A DNA stretch of 64,000 nucleotides, from positions 248,001 through 312,000 of the forward strand of contig QNQO01000598.1 in the NCBI GenBank assembly GCA_003290165.1. The letters are read 5' to 3'. Each line of letters starts with the position of its first letter. Within the stretch, counting starts at the first letter, position 1. Below, one piece after another: positions 23,501-38,500 of this stretch. The position numbers and the translations under genes were made by a program. The stretch is from Berberis thunbergii. Its lineage: Eukaryota > Streptophyta > Magnoliopsida > Ranunculales > Berberidaceae. The notes under the pieces were generated by a model. It worked only from the letters and a program-made list of their open reading frames with translations. It had not been told where the DNA came from and did not search any database.

Positions 23501-26500
23501 CCCTCTTTACGGGATTGTTTTTCAAATCTTTCTATGCTAATTGGGAGACTATTATACTGGTACCTTAATGCTTTTAAGATTACCTTTGGGTAATGAGTAA
23601 TAGTCGCAGTGTTTCAATAAAATATTATTCCTTTTGTAATAAAGAAGATATGGGCTGTCATAGCTGCACATGCTAGTTGGAGCTACAAACATGCGCTGCC
23701 ATGTTCTGTATGCTAAAACTAATGGTCCACAAGTCAAAGGCATGCTAACATGAGCTACAGATACGGCATTGGAGCATACTAACAGGAGCTAGTGAGCAAG
23801 GTTCACAAACGAGGAGGACATTCTGAATTGCATGCTATATTCGATCAAGCTTACGAGCAATAACTAGTATTTCATAATACAGTGAAACGAATTGTTGAAA
23901 TTAGATTTGTTGGAGTTTCAGGTTGCAAAATATGGATAATGATAAAGTAGTATGGATAGTGATAAAGAAATATAAAGTATGCTCTCACTCTTACAAGAAT
24001 GGAGTAACAAGGATAACTACTAACCATTTTTTATAGCTTAAATTATTTTAAAATAAATGTTATCTATTAGTTTCTGACATTTGATTGCTTTTGAGTTGTC
24101 AATGTTTTGCTGGGTACTGACATTGTATTTCCATTGAAGATAACTCTTCTGGCAGCAAGAAATGAGAGAGAGAGCACTCAAATTGCCATACGCCCAAAGG
24201 TTTCTTGGGATGGTCCATGTATAGCGGGTAGTGTCCAAGTTCGCTGTACTGATCTTTGCTCTACTTCTGGTGACAGGTTTGTTTCTCGACTAGATGCTAT
24301 TAGCTATCTGCTAATTAAATGCTCTTTATGGTTGTGGCACTTTTACTAATGGTTTATGGCTTCAGGTTGGTTGCTGGTAAATGTCTAACATTGCGACGTG
24401 TGGTGCCAATCTTAGGTGTGCCTGATGCTCTTGTACCTCTTGATCTGCCTGTCACTCAAATAAACTTACTTCCTGGGTATAACTCACATAAATATTATAT
24501 GAGAGTGCTTTTCTATAGTGCTGCCGGCCAGTTATTCTGAATTCTAGTCAATACTATCTTCCAGTAGACATTAACTGTGTTAGGTTTTTCGCTGCAGAGA
24601 AACTTCAGCAATTTGGATTTCAATTGATGTTCCTATTGGACAACCTCCTGGGCAATACGAAGGGGATATCTTCATTACTGCTATGAAAGCTGATGCTTGG
24701 TTATAATCCATCTCCTTGAGTTAATTTTGTGTATTGTTTGGCAGAGTTTTATTGTGTAGGACTGTCTGCCTATGGAAGTAATACCAAACTAAATGCATAC
24801 TCTCCACTTAACGGCCATAGCCATGTTGGATATATGCATACACAAGGACACATCAAGATACTCCATTTAGCTCCCATCGCCATGCTTATGCACATAATGA
24901 TACTGTACATTACAGTCACAAATTGACGCTGTGTAGCCTCCTATCTCTAGGCAGTAATTACTGAGAAACAAGATATAGTACATCCTCTGTTCGTTGATTA
25001 TAAAAATATCAAAATATAAAATATTTTTCTTTGGCCATTACAGGTGGCACTATGTCAGAATGCACTATGTAGCTTGTTAGGTTGTGTTACGTTGCTCATT
25101 GGTCAACAAAAGGTTTTCCAGTAATCCCATTATACTTACCAATTAGAAGGATGAATTATTCTGTTAAGTCCTATGAGGATGAGAATCAAACACTAGAAAT
25201 ACTTTAATAGAATTAAAACTGAAAATAAACAAGAATTGAAAGGCAATGCAAGAATTAAAAGAAAATAAATCTACGATAAAACAGATAAACGAATAAAAAC
25301 TCTTTTTTTTAATCAACTGTTTAACAATGAACAACCTATGCCTTATTTATAATTGACCCAATTTCTCTGGCAAACAAACGTAACTCTAAACCTAATTGGA
25401 AGCTAATGCCCAAAATATTATGGGTTGCAACTAAATAAGTCCAATTACAATAACTCTAATACTAATATTATTAAAAGAACCTGCTTACATCAACCTCCTC
25501 GGGTTGAAGAAGCTCGTCTTCGAGTTTGAAGTCTAAGAAGTCCGATAATCACAACCGGTCATTGAACATAAGGTGAAGTGCATTTGAATTAGACAACCCC
25601 GAAACTTATCACAATACACACTTGCAAAAACAAAGCAACCAACTCATAAATAAACCAAGGTGACTCAGAGTCGGAAATTGCAATAAACCTGAAAAGACGC
25701 ATGCGCATAAGCTCGTGCGACAAAAATGTCCCAATACAGATCAACATAATCATCATCACTTACTGTGTCTGTCGCTGTAGAAACACCCTCTGTTTGCTAA
25801 AAAATGAAAAAGAAGTCGCACAAGTCAAATGATTCACAAGTCAGAAATCGAGTGCGTGTAACTTCCTCAAAAAACTGGATGGACTATGACAACCAGTATG
25901 ACTCATTCGACTATTTGCGCCTTCGGGCAAGGTCATTTTCAACCAATAGTGCCTGAAGTAGTCAAATCTTTTTGGCATATTTCTTGTGCAGGTCTTGGTA
26001 CATTAAATCTCTCAAAAACTCCTTCGAGTACATATTTTGTTCATTGAATGGGTACTCTAATAAGACTTTGGGTGGAAATAGCCAAATGGGACCAGGGATA
26101 ACTAAATTTTTTTCAAATCAAGGACCTGTAATAAAAATCTGAGTAGGGACCTATAGATTTTTTGTATTCTTCTTCCTCCTCTTGACTGAAATAGGGGCGG
26201 GGGACTGTTCACAAATGAATTGGTGGGGGGTGGGGGTGGGGCCGCGGCTTGAAATGGGAAGAGTGATGGGTGGTTGCGGAGGGTTGTCAATCGAGCTGGT
26301 GAGGAGGTGATCTATGATTGTGGCTGCGACGAACGACTTGAAGGGGTGGTTTGAAGTTGCTTGTGACGGTGACGTGGGCTGGTTGCGATGCGGACGGGAG
26401 GCAGTGGCTAGGGCTTGTAATGACAACCACGGATCTAAGACAACGGGAGGGTTGGCTGCGGAAGATCTTGCGATGAAGACAGTGTAGTCGGAGACGAAGA

Positions 26501-29500
26501 CGGCGGTTGACGGACTTGGATGTGGATCCGACAAATTTTGTGTCCTCTCCTCTATCTTCTCTTATCAATTTCTCTTTGAATCTTCTTCTTCCTTCAAACC
26601 TCTTTGTTTTTCTTTTTTTTGGAAATCGAACCAAATAAATAGAACCATTTCGGCTCTGATACCAATTGATAGAATTAAACTGAAAATAAATAAGAATTGA
26701 AAATATTGCAGGAATTGAAAGAAATTAAATCTACGATAAAACAGATGAACAAAATAACAACTCTTTGACAATGAGCAACCTACGCTTTATTTATAATTGA
26801 TCTAACTTCTCTGGCTAGAATATCTAACCCTAAACCTAATTGGAAACCAATGTCCTAATTTTTATGGGTTGGTACTAAATATACCCAATTACAATAACTC
26901 TAATACTAATATTATTAAAAGAACCCGCTTACATCATACTTACTCATGGGTTTGATTCACATTCCATGTTCTGATAAATATGTACGAGTCGAAAATAGGA
27001 AAAAACAGAGTCTTTGTCTAAAGAAATGTGTTGTCCTTTGATTTGTAGTTCCTTGGAAAAATGTATGGCGAAAGCTGAGAAGCGTCAAATATATAGAGAA
27101 CTTCAAAATTGTCTTGATCATGTGGAGCAAGTTAATGGAAAGTCTATGGAAGAAGTGGTATATTCTGAAAGCTCATATTTTTACTGCTATCAATAAATCA
27201 AATAACTTTAGGTTCTTGAATTCTTCAAAAGATCATTCTTGTATCTACTGTATGTTAGTATGAGCTTTTCTTTTACTAGGTGGAAAGGGTGAAATCAGCA
27301 TCTACTTCATTAAGCTTTTTTTTTACTAGGTGGAAATGGCGAAATCGGCATCTACTTCATTAAGGAGAGTTCTTTTGTCGCCACCATTTACTGAATGCTT
27401 TGCGGATAATGGAACTGTTGACATGATGGATGAAGATGCTATTACAAACCTTTCAGTGCAAGTGAAATTACATCTGACGGTGTGGGATTTCACAATTCCA
27501 GTGACACCTTCACTTCCAGCTGTATTTGGTGTATCCTGCATCATTGTTTCATTTTCATGCTTTAAAATAATTTAAATAACCTGCTTAATTATTATATTGT
27601 GTAGAGGCTGCTAACTTATTATTGAAAACTACCAATCAGCTTCATAAAACTAATTGCCTAGAGCAGGTAGTAATACCCAAAGCATTGTGAGAGAAGCAAG
27701 ATAGTCATGATCTTACAAGATCAATTCCACAAATGAAACATTATTATTTCATTTAGCCATTTTAATTAGCAATTGATTATTATAGTTTGGATTATGTTCC
27801 TCTGCCAATGATGTCCTTTTGCTGTTTATTAGGAATATTAATACTTTCTAAATATGTGGTTCTCTAAATCTGAGTAGTTGCCTGTATGAATTGTATGTTC
27901 TGTGTGACATTTCTTTGTTCTGTACGTTATGTCAATTTAAAGGAATACATGTTGGCTTCTTTTACTATTTTTTAAAGATAGCTGAGACTGTTATTGAAGA
28001 TCGATATGGTGTGGAACATCGGAGTGATGGCTGGTATGATGCACTGGAGCAGCACTTCAAGTGGCTTCTTCAATACAGGATTAGCCCATTCTTTTGCAGA
28101 TGGGGTGATGGAATGCGTGTCCTGGCATATACCTGTCCTTGGCCAGGTAACTTAAAGAGTGATTTTTTTTTTTAAAATTCTAGTGTATATATACATACAC
28201 ACAGACATGTACATACCTATTTCAACATATAAAGCTTTTCTTTTGTAGCTTAGTTTTGTGTTCTGTTCGCCTCTGACATGAATTTTTTTCAAACTTTTCT
28301 GTGTTTTCCAGCTGAGGAACCAAAATCAGATGAATATTATTCAGATCCGAGGCTGGCTGCATATGCTGTTCCATTTGCTCCAGTACTCTCTGGGTATGCA
28401 CTTAGTACATACTTTTGTTTGGTATTGCTTATTGAATAATGTTGATAAGCTACTATGGACTTGTTGATATGCAACAGTGGTGATACAGCAAAAGATCGTT
28501 CGAGAAAAGAGGTTGGAATTTTGAAGACAAAAGCCCATTGGAAGAAAGCTTATTTTTATTTGTGGGATGAGGTATGAAGCAGTTGTGGGAAATTATAAAA
28601 CTATTGGTTTATATTTTGATAAGTTGAAAATACATAAGATTATGCTTTGATATAAAATAAATCATGAATGCAAATTTTCAACTCAGGAAAGTAATGTTCG
28701 TTCAATAAATGCTTATAAGTTCTTTAACTTCTTATGACTTTAATCAAACTTTTGCTTCTCTTTCTCATTAAATTTATTTTATTTTATCCTTAATTATTAT
28801 TATTGTTATTTTTTAAATACTCACGGAAAATTGTTCTTAGTTAGTTCATGCATAAACTTCTGAAAATCAGAGTGCAACATGCTATATTTGTTATCTTTTT
28901 GATAAGCTAGATGTATGTCTTATTTTCTTACAGCCACTATACCTGGATCAGTATAATTCAGTCCGCGACATGTCTGCTGAATTACATTCCTATGCACCAG
29001 ATGCTCGTGTTCTAACTACATACTACAGCGGTATGAATTTCCTTCCATCTTGCTCTGTCATTAATTCACTATTTAAAAACCTTTTGGTTATTTTCAAATA
29101 ACCATGAGAGAAATTTATCTCTTGCTTAAATCAAGAAAAGTTACAAGGAGCTTAGTCCTCATTTGGAACTCATCCTCACTGACCAAAGAATTAACAAGCT
29201 CAGTGGTTTAGTCTGGATCAGTCAAGTAACTCCTACTCTCCTAGAACTTCTTTTCTTTTTTGGACCATCCTTTGTTGGAAAATATCAAAAAGAGAGGGCT
29301 CTCCATCATCAACCACTGCATCATGTGTGGCCAAGCAGAATAAACAATGGATCATCTCTTGCTGCCCACAAGTGTTCCTCTAAATTAAGAGTTCAGAGAG
29401 TTTTTGATTATCCTATCCTTACTTTACTTGATTGGGCTGAGCTTCGGAGTTCATCAAAAGCATAAAAGTTGAAGGTTTACTCACTTGAGTTGTTGGGTTT

Positions 29501-32500
29501 TGGAAAGATTGCTTTGTGCATTGGCTTGGGTGATTTGAACAGAAAGATAATCTTTAAGAATGTTAAAAAAAAACATGTAGATACATTGTGGATAGACATC
29601 AAAGTGACTGGGAATTTGGGTGTTCCTTGGGATATACTTAAGGACATTCGCTTTTCCTTTTGTATGTTGATTGGGGAGATATCGTGCATAATAGCAACAC
29701 TTGATGTACTTTTGATGCTTGTGCTTAATGTTTTTTCTTTTGATCTCCGAGCCCTTGCTATTCTCATTTTAGTGAATTTTGTTTATTCATAAAAAAAATG
29801 ATAATAAATAAAATTAAAAAAATGTGTGCCTCAAAAAAGATGAAGAGGGGGTTGTGAAAAAAAATTTTAATTTTTTTAATTTAATAATCATGACCATTAC
29901 TTTTTCTTATGGAGAAGTATTTAGTTAAATTGTCTAGAAGTTATCACACGATATGTATCCAATAAAAAAAAGCCATATCAACTCCTGAATTCTCATTTAG
30001 CAACAACGAAAGAGATTAGAAGGCATAGATGAGAAGTTGGGGTTGAGGGAAGTTCATCAAGTTAGGAGAAAGGATAGATGGAGGGATTCGCGGTTGGGGA
30101 AGAAAATCATGTTGGGCATTGGTATGGGATTAGATAAAGAAATTTTTTTATCGATTTGCAAAGTTGACGGGGGTGGTGGCTTGGATTAATGGTATTTTTG
30201 TAATTAAAAAATGAGTTACACTAAAGATTGTTAAAGTCATTTATTTTGGGATTTTAACTCTAGGACCACATTGATAAGTAGGATTTCTAAGTCAGTTTCC
30301 CTTTTTCAATTTTATTATTATCATTATTAGTTTGAAAGTGGTAAAAACGTCGTAAACTGTAGAAACCTCTATTGTGTATTATGCCAAGATAAGCAAAAGC
30401 CCACTATATAAGAAGCTTTTTGCAACTTATAAAAAAAATTCTATGGTTTGGACCTATGTTTTAAACTATGTTGTCCGAAATAGGAGTCGGAGTGAAACAC
30501 CGACCTTTGTTGTAAGAGTTGCGGTGGAGTTGCAACAAAGTAGAGATAGATAATTTTTCTATAAATTTTATATAGTTTGCATACTACTAATAAACTATAA
30601 CTCAAGTAAGTCAAACATGACTATTAAGTAACAAATCCATAACTCCATAACACAACAACATTACAATTAAGCAACCAATCCATAAAAAATGCAAAAAACA
30701 TTTAGTCTTCCTACAAGATCGTATTACAATATAGGAAAACAAAGTTTGATTTGGTATTTTGAATTGTATTTATATTTCAATTAGTTATTAACTAAAACAC
30801 TAATTACTATTAATTAAACTAATACACAATAACAAATAAAAAAAATGGTTATTGGTGTCTAAAATCGCTGCACTGCTGCTGAAACGCCTTGTTGCAACAT
30901 TGTGAGATGAAATTCAGTTTTGGGACAGGAATTTGTGATGCAAAGCGGCTCCTTGCAAAAAGTCCGGCTCCTCCGTTGCAATCAAACAACATAGGTTTTA
31001 AAAAATGTGTAGGCTAACCTCAAGGCAAGACTTAGTTGAAACACGTCATGGCTTAAATACATCAAAGGCTTACGCTTATGCCTCAAAGTTTATGCCTTTT
31101 GCACGGTTCATGGCTGATGTGTGCAATCTTGTTGCGTTATATCACAGTTATTTGTGGAATATTAAGTAATCTATCATTTTTTTTAATTTCTAAATAGTAT
31201 TTCTCTCTCTCTCTATATATATAAATGTGTATTACTTAAATATACACTTTATATCAGCCTTTGTCCATTGGAACGCCTCATGTCACACCTTCGAGAACAA
31301 CACCATCATTCCATTTGATTACTTGTGACGAACCATAACCCAATCATCGGGAAATCATAATAAACTTAAATTTTCGACATTGTGAATCCAGGAGTTGCCA
31401 CACCATTCTTTATTGCCACAGTTCAAATCTTACTATGACAAAATCAGATATCGGCCATGAGAGTATTCGAGCTGGGGGTGCATAGAAGAAGAGAAACACA
31501 CACAAAATGTAAAGTGATTGTTGTTCAGCATTCAGTGGAGTTTCAGCATCATGCTAAAATAGATATTTGACATGTATAAATGTTTGTGGTAGCAGCCTGT
31601 TAAATTAACAAGTATTTTTTCTTCCTGCAATCTCACAGTGGGTAGTATCATTTCTAAAGACTAGTTAGTGGCCGTTATAGAACTTGTGTAGGATATGGTA
31701 GTTGGCTGCTGAAAAGGAGCTATTGCAAGTTCAACAATTTGAAATCAGAATTGTGCATTATTTGCAATATGGTTTTCGTAAAAAAGAATCATCTGTAAGA
31801 GGATCCATTTGTTTCGTTATATGGATCGTCTACAACCAGGTGTAGAGATTTAAACTCTACGGTATGTTGACCGTTTTCGAATTTGTTAGCTATTTGAAAA
31901 TCTCGGTGCCTGGAAAATGTTCATGTACCCCCTTCAACCAACCCATCAGTACTCTGGTACCAAGTGGAATTCTGATAGATGCTTGCTTTTTATTTATGTA
32001 TCTTGGTAGTTGAAACAATCTTTCAAGATTATAATGGCAATGCTTATTATTTAGGTTTCTTTGAGAAATGAGTCATAAAAGCCTACATGCAGTTTTTCTT
32101 CAGTGCTTCAGAATTTTTTGGTTTTCATCTAACAGATGTAAGGAATATTACCTGTATGTCCTTAGCTCTCAGTTCAAGAAGCTCATGAACTAATATCAGG
32201 GTTAGCCCTACTTTCACTTGGTGACGAATAATTGAATATAGAGGATTCCAATTTTCAGACCAGTCTGTACTTTGGTTTGTGAAAGGTGGCAACTGGTAAG
32301 GAAATATTCCATATGCATTTCTCCATATTTGAGAAAGAGATGCTCAATTGATTTTTTGTCTCTTGATATATATGACATAGAGATTTATGTTCAATGTGGT
32401 TTGAATGAACCATTTGGTGTCGAAGCCGCAGAGTATTTGCTGGCTGACTGCAATTAGTGGTTTGGGATGAATATCTTATAGGTGTATGGCCACCGATAGG

Positions 32501-35500
32501 GAATGTTGATGAACTTTTGGGGGGGAGGAGGTTACAGAGGTTTAGCAATCAAGCTCTAGTCTCAATATGTTTGGCCGATGTAGTGACTACTGACCAGTTC
32601 CATAGTGGGTCCACTTTGTGGAAAGTAATGCAAGCATACTGATTGGTTGGATGGATCAGGTTCTATCTTTATTTCCTTGCCATTGGGTAGTTTATATGTA
32701 ACACTAGAATATTGTCCGTAATCAAGACAAATGCATCTGTCCTTGTAAAGTCTTGCATAATATGTATATATATAAGTAAGTCGAGCAATGAAATATTACA
32801 AAGAAGCATAAGGCTTGAAAGAGTGAGATGCTCCTTGAGGCTTGAGCCAAAGGAACATACAAAGGGCTACCATTTAAAATGGAGCCTCAGATGAAAATAA
32901 CATCAACAAAGGATACATTTGCAAGCCTGCCCTGACCAGTATTTTGATGGCTCTGCCCACCAAACCCAAATTCTCACTATTAGCAGTCGATCACAGACTC
33001 AATTGCCTTGGGAAAATAACACTACATCAATGAACCATCCAATCTGAGATAAAACTATTAAATGAGGCAGTTCCTTTAAATGTCGCAATCATTTGAGATC
33101 ATACTTGTATAAAGGAGTCAAACTCAAATAGAATGTTCACGATTATAACACCTGCTGGTATTGAGGATACCTGTCTTAGCCAGTGGGTTATTAGAATTCT
33201 GCCATGAGCAACTATCAAAATTGGCATGATGCATGGACCTTATTTCATGCGAAACCCTTTTGCACTGAAGTCACACTTTCTCCTGAAATTCATTGTCGTT
33301 AATTCTAGTTTAAGGAAACAAGCCTGAGCCTGCACTAATTCGAGACACATTTGCTAATGCTGAACGTTTGAGAGTCCCGTCCATAGTCATGTGTCCTCTT
33401 GATCAGGCTAGTTTTACAAGTGCAATACTCTTGTCAGAGCAACAAAGCTCTCAATTTCCCATTCATTAAGCTCTCGAAAGGGAGCTACATTTCAGGCCAA
33501 TTCATTGCCAGATCTGATCATGAAAGAAGCAACAGAGACAGTCCTCGCTGAGATCTGGAATGAGATCAGAGAGTTGACTATCCCAAGTTCCCAACCAGTT
33601 ACCTTAGTAGAAAGCCATCTTCTCTCCACCCACTTCATATGAGATGTGAGCATCAAGTTTGGCTTTGAGATTCATATTTGAGCACCCATAGTTGGTTTTT
33701 AAGCCTTAGGGATACCACCTATTGAAGCCTTTGGAATACTACCCATATTTTTCTTTGTCGAACCTCTTTGACAACAAGGCTTACTGAAAAGCTAAAAGTT
33801 TTCTGATCCCCAACCCATCTCTAATTTTGGGGTGACTAACAGTATCTCAATTGATGCTATGGTACTTGTTTGAAGTTGCCTACGTAGCCCAAAGAAATCA
33901 CACATGATCTTTTCCATCTCTTTGGTCACCAAGGCTAGAACGGTTGCCAAAGAGAGAAAGCAGATCAACAGGCTATTCAGCAAGCTTTTTTAATTAAGGT
34001 TGCTCTCCCCACCTTGGAGATATAGAGACGTTTCCAGACAGCCAAGCGAGATTGTGTTCTGTCTATGACAATATCCTATGCTGCCCTTGCTTTATATTTG
34101 TGAGCCAAAGGCGTGCCGAGATAGGTGCATGGAAAGGAACCTGCTTTGCAGTACAAATCTGAGGTAACTCCTCAATCACCTCATCACCCACAGGGAAAAT
34201 AACTGATTTTGGAGAAGTTGATTCTTAAAGCTGATGCCAACCTCAAGCCACAACAAGGGTGATTTCAAAATTGACTTGAGCTTGGACCCGGATCAATGAA
34301 ATGCCATCGGCATATGGAAGGACTGGAGTGGAAATGGCGCCCCATTCAATAACTTGGAACCTAGCAATTAAGTGGTGGCTGTTGGCTTCGTAAGGGCTTC
34401 AGCCACTAAAGAAAATAGTATTGGAGAGAGTGGGTCACTTTGGTGCCTCTCGAAGCCCTGAAAATACCTTTAGGAGAACCATTAATATTGATAGAAAAAG
34501 TAGCAGTTTTTAAGCAGAGTAATAATCCAACTAATAAGTGTCAAATGTAAGCAATTTTTAAGAATGTAAGCTAAAAAACTGAAAACCCCAGCTGATAGTG
34601 TCAAATGCCTTAGCAAATTTGATCTTACACAGCAAGCTTCCTTGCCAGACTTGATTGTAGAGTCAATTAACTCATTAGCTATGAGCAGACCATAGGATGG
34701 TAGCTAATTGAAACAGAGAGACAAAAACTGCATCATTGTTTTGCATCATCATCACTGTTTGTTGGTAGCTAGGACATTTTTTTGTTTTGTTTCTTGGTAG
34801 TTTCAAAGATATTGATTTCACGTCCCTTGTAGCCATATTTTAATTTGTCGTCTGAGATATTAAGGTTTTCTTTCTGATATTTTAAATTACCCTCTTTTTC
34901 TATGCAGGACCAAGTGATGCACCTCTAGCACCTACTAATTTTGAGGCTTTTGTGAAAGTTCCAAAGTTCTTACGTCCTCATACTCAAATATACTGTACGA
35001 GGTATCTCATGCTCTTGATTAAGATTGCCATGTTCTTTGATTCGACTATAATTTATGTGGATTGTTGCCTTTGTCGGATAACACTTCTTTTATTTTGTAC
35101 TCTAAAACCATCCTCAGCTTTGTAATGCTCTTTTATCATCAAGTTGATTATAATGTTATCCACGAAGAATAAGATTTTTTTTTCTTTTCTTTTCTCGAGA
35201 ACTTATTTTTTATCTACTTTAGCCTTGTCATGCTTCTTTTCTTTGCACTCCCAGTATGATACCTCAGTAATATCTCTTTGCCTATACATATTGTTTAGGT
35301 GCATCAACATGCGTTCTAGACAATGACGTAGGATATCATAAGGTCATACACTATTTAATTTGTATAGGATTTCTAAAATTTCTTTTATTTGTTTAATCCC
35401 CTTTTTCCTATGTAGGCTAGGGGTGGGCATCCCATCTCACAATCCCGATCCCGTCCCGTCCCGATTTTTTCGGGTCTTAATGGGATTAAATAATTTCATC

Positions 35501-38500
35501 TCGATCCCGTCTCGTCCCATTCTAGGATGGGATGAAGATTTTCAATCCCGCCAATCTCGTCCGGTCCCGAGCTATTTTTTTAATATTTATTATTTATTTA
35601 TTTATATTTATTCATATAAACTTACAATGACTGACAGAAACTCATGGTGTTTGCAATGGTAACAAAAATGTTACTTCAAGAAATAAATATTCATTAAGCA
35701 AAAGAAAGATAGCAGACTGTTGCTTGGATTCCTAATAAAAGTGGCTCCAATTATTTAACTTTCAAATATTGATAATACCCAGGTGAAGATGAAAAATGAC
35801 AATTAACTGAGTAATACATATTCAGAAGGGAACATTCAGGGGCGGAGCCAAGAATTTGGTACGATAAGTGGTAGAAGGGGGACAAAGTGGACTTCTATCG
35901 CAATAAGTGGCTCTCATATTCACCTATCTCGTCTCTTACTGAATGATGTTTCAAAGAAATATACAATATCTCAAGGCAAAAGCATGGAATTTTGCTAGTT
36001 TTATTGACAAAAGTAAGGTAACACCTTTTAGTGCTGAGAAGAGGAGTCGAGGCTCCGAGATGTCCAAAATGATGAATATGTGGGTTCTCCTTCAGCTTAT
36101 AGTGATTGGTGATGAAGATGACAAGTGGCAGTGGGATGACAAAACTAGTTCCTTATTAGTTAATTTCTATGACAAAATCCTTGAAAGGGAACCAAGTACT
36201 CAACAACAGAATGAATGTTTGTTTGCCTCCATAGGAGAAAACAAACTTCACCTCAACAGAACTTTGAAATTTTGCTGATGGGAAAGTCTTAAGGATTGGT
36301 AATTTGGTCATGAGGGCTCTAATCATTATAGAATCTCCTTGGAATCTATCATCCACATTCCTTTAATGTCCCTTCCCTACCAATGTTTGGTCAATGATTG
36401 CGGTGGAAACCAATTGGCCTCGCTCCAAATGGCAACTTGTTACAGACTTATAGCTTTTGCCTCAAGAAAAGTGGAATTGAGAGAGGCAATTCTTAATAGT
36501 ATTTCGGGTCATTTGGAAAGAGAGGGACAATAGAACGTTTGGGGGAAGGAAATTCGATGCTGCGGTTTTTTGGAAGATGATTACGGTAATGTCCATCCAG
36601 TGGGCAGTTGCATGGAAGAAGGTGCCCCTGGATTGGGCTAACCTTAGCTTAGAAATTTAATCTTGTCCTAATTTGTTATAAAAGTCTATTGTTCTTCCTA
36701 TGTCACTTTCAATGTTTTGGGTATACTTGGTTGAGAATCAGATCATTTTAGACATTTTTCCCGTCAGTCTACAAAATGATAATTCATTCAAGCAGACAGA
36801 GATATTCTAAATACGTTTATTGAACATTTGCAGTGAGTGGGTTCTTGGAAATCGAGAGGATCTGGTCAAAGATATACTTGCAGAAATACAACCAGAAAAT
36901 GGCGAGGTAATGTTCTGTTTGATACCAATGCATGTACATTCTTTCTTCCCTTTAACCATAATTTGTTGTGATATTATTGATCCAATTCGTAACTATGCAG
37001 ATATAATAAATTAATTAATCAGGATTTGTGCTAACATACTAATTTTCTCTATTGTACCCAATCAAACTTCTCTCTTGAATTATTCACTTTCCTGTGAATA
37101 CCATGTACTATGTTACAAAAAAAAAAAATATTAAGTTTTATAAAACCGCCAAATCATATATTGATGTTGTGGATATACTGAAAGTGTTACCAAGGGTTAC
37201 TTTGTCATATACTATTCCATTTACTTGGGAGTGGGAGTGTCAGGCATTGCTTTGCTTTTCACTTGTGTTAAAGAAACTTATCATGATGAAAATGAAGGAT
37301 GTCACTGATAATCTGTTCTGAGTAATAAAAGCATTTTTCTGTTTCATAAGACTTTTATATGTCTCCATTTAAAAAGTTAAAATTGTATTGATAAGAAAGG
37401 AGTAGAATGAAAAGATATGAGGCAAAAGACAAATTGGAAGCTCTTTTTGTTCTTTTAAAGCCAAAGATTTGGCACTGTTTTTCTGGATCTCTTCAGAAAA
37501 CGACACACTCTTCCAATTTAATGAAACAGAAAACTAGATAAACATGCTCAAAGCTCAAATGCAAAGCTTTAAGAGAATTAAAGTGTTGGTATTTCATCTT
37601 AATGTGTTTATGATGTAAGCGGCTTCTTTAGTAATATTAGTATTACGTATTAGTGTAATTGGGCATATTTAGTAACAAACCATAATAGGTAGGGTAGGGT
37701 TTTCGTTTCCAATTAGGATTAGGGTTAGGTTTCTTGCTAGAGAAGTTAGGTCAATTATAAATAGGAGTAGTTTGTTCATTGTTAGTTGGTTTTGATTGAA
37801 TGAAAGAATTTATTTTGTTTAATTGTTTTTCAATTATCTTAGATTGATTTCAATTTCTGTTTTATCTTTCAATTCATGTTTATTGCAATTTTAATTCTAT
37901 CAATTGGTATCATAGCCGAAACATTCCTTTGCATGACGAAGTCATAATCAGACGCATACGTAGAAAGAAAAGGCTGGGAAGATGGAAAAGCAAGAAAGAT
38001 CTAAGGCAATTGAAGACATGGAAGAATGGAATGCTGCGACCAAGGATGCATGGACACGAACATGCGTGTCATGTCGAACACGGGCATGACACTCCGAATC
38101 GACAATTTATCAAAAGCTAAGACTCGGAAACACGTGGACACGTCATATTTTTTGTTTTTAATGTCATATAAAGATAAACAATAATCTAATAAAATGCCTT
38201 CCTAGAGTGTCTTCATATTTGTTGCAAGTAGGAGAAAACACGAAGAATAAGATTATATAGAAGAAGAGGTGCAATGGCGGAGAAGATGATACTATGTTGT
38301 AAAAAAAAAAAGTAGAAAAGTAGAGGAGAGAAGAAGAAGACACAAAGATTAAGAAGAAACATAGACTATCTCTATGCTTTAATGGCTCTTTGCCTTATTT
38401 GCTTGAATCTAAATTGAACGAGTCATTCATTTTAGATGGATCAACAACAATTAAAGTATGTGATTATTTGCACACAGTTAAAAGTAAATAAAAATAAAAA

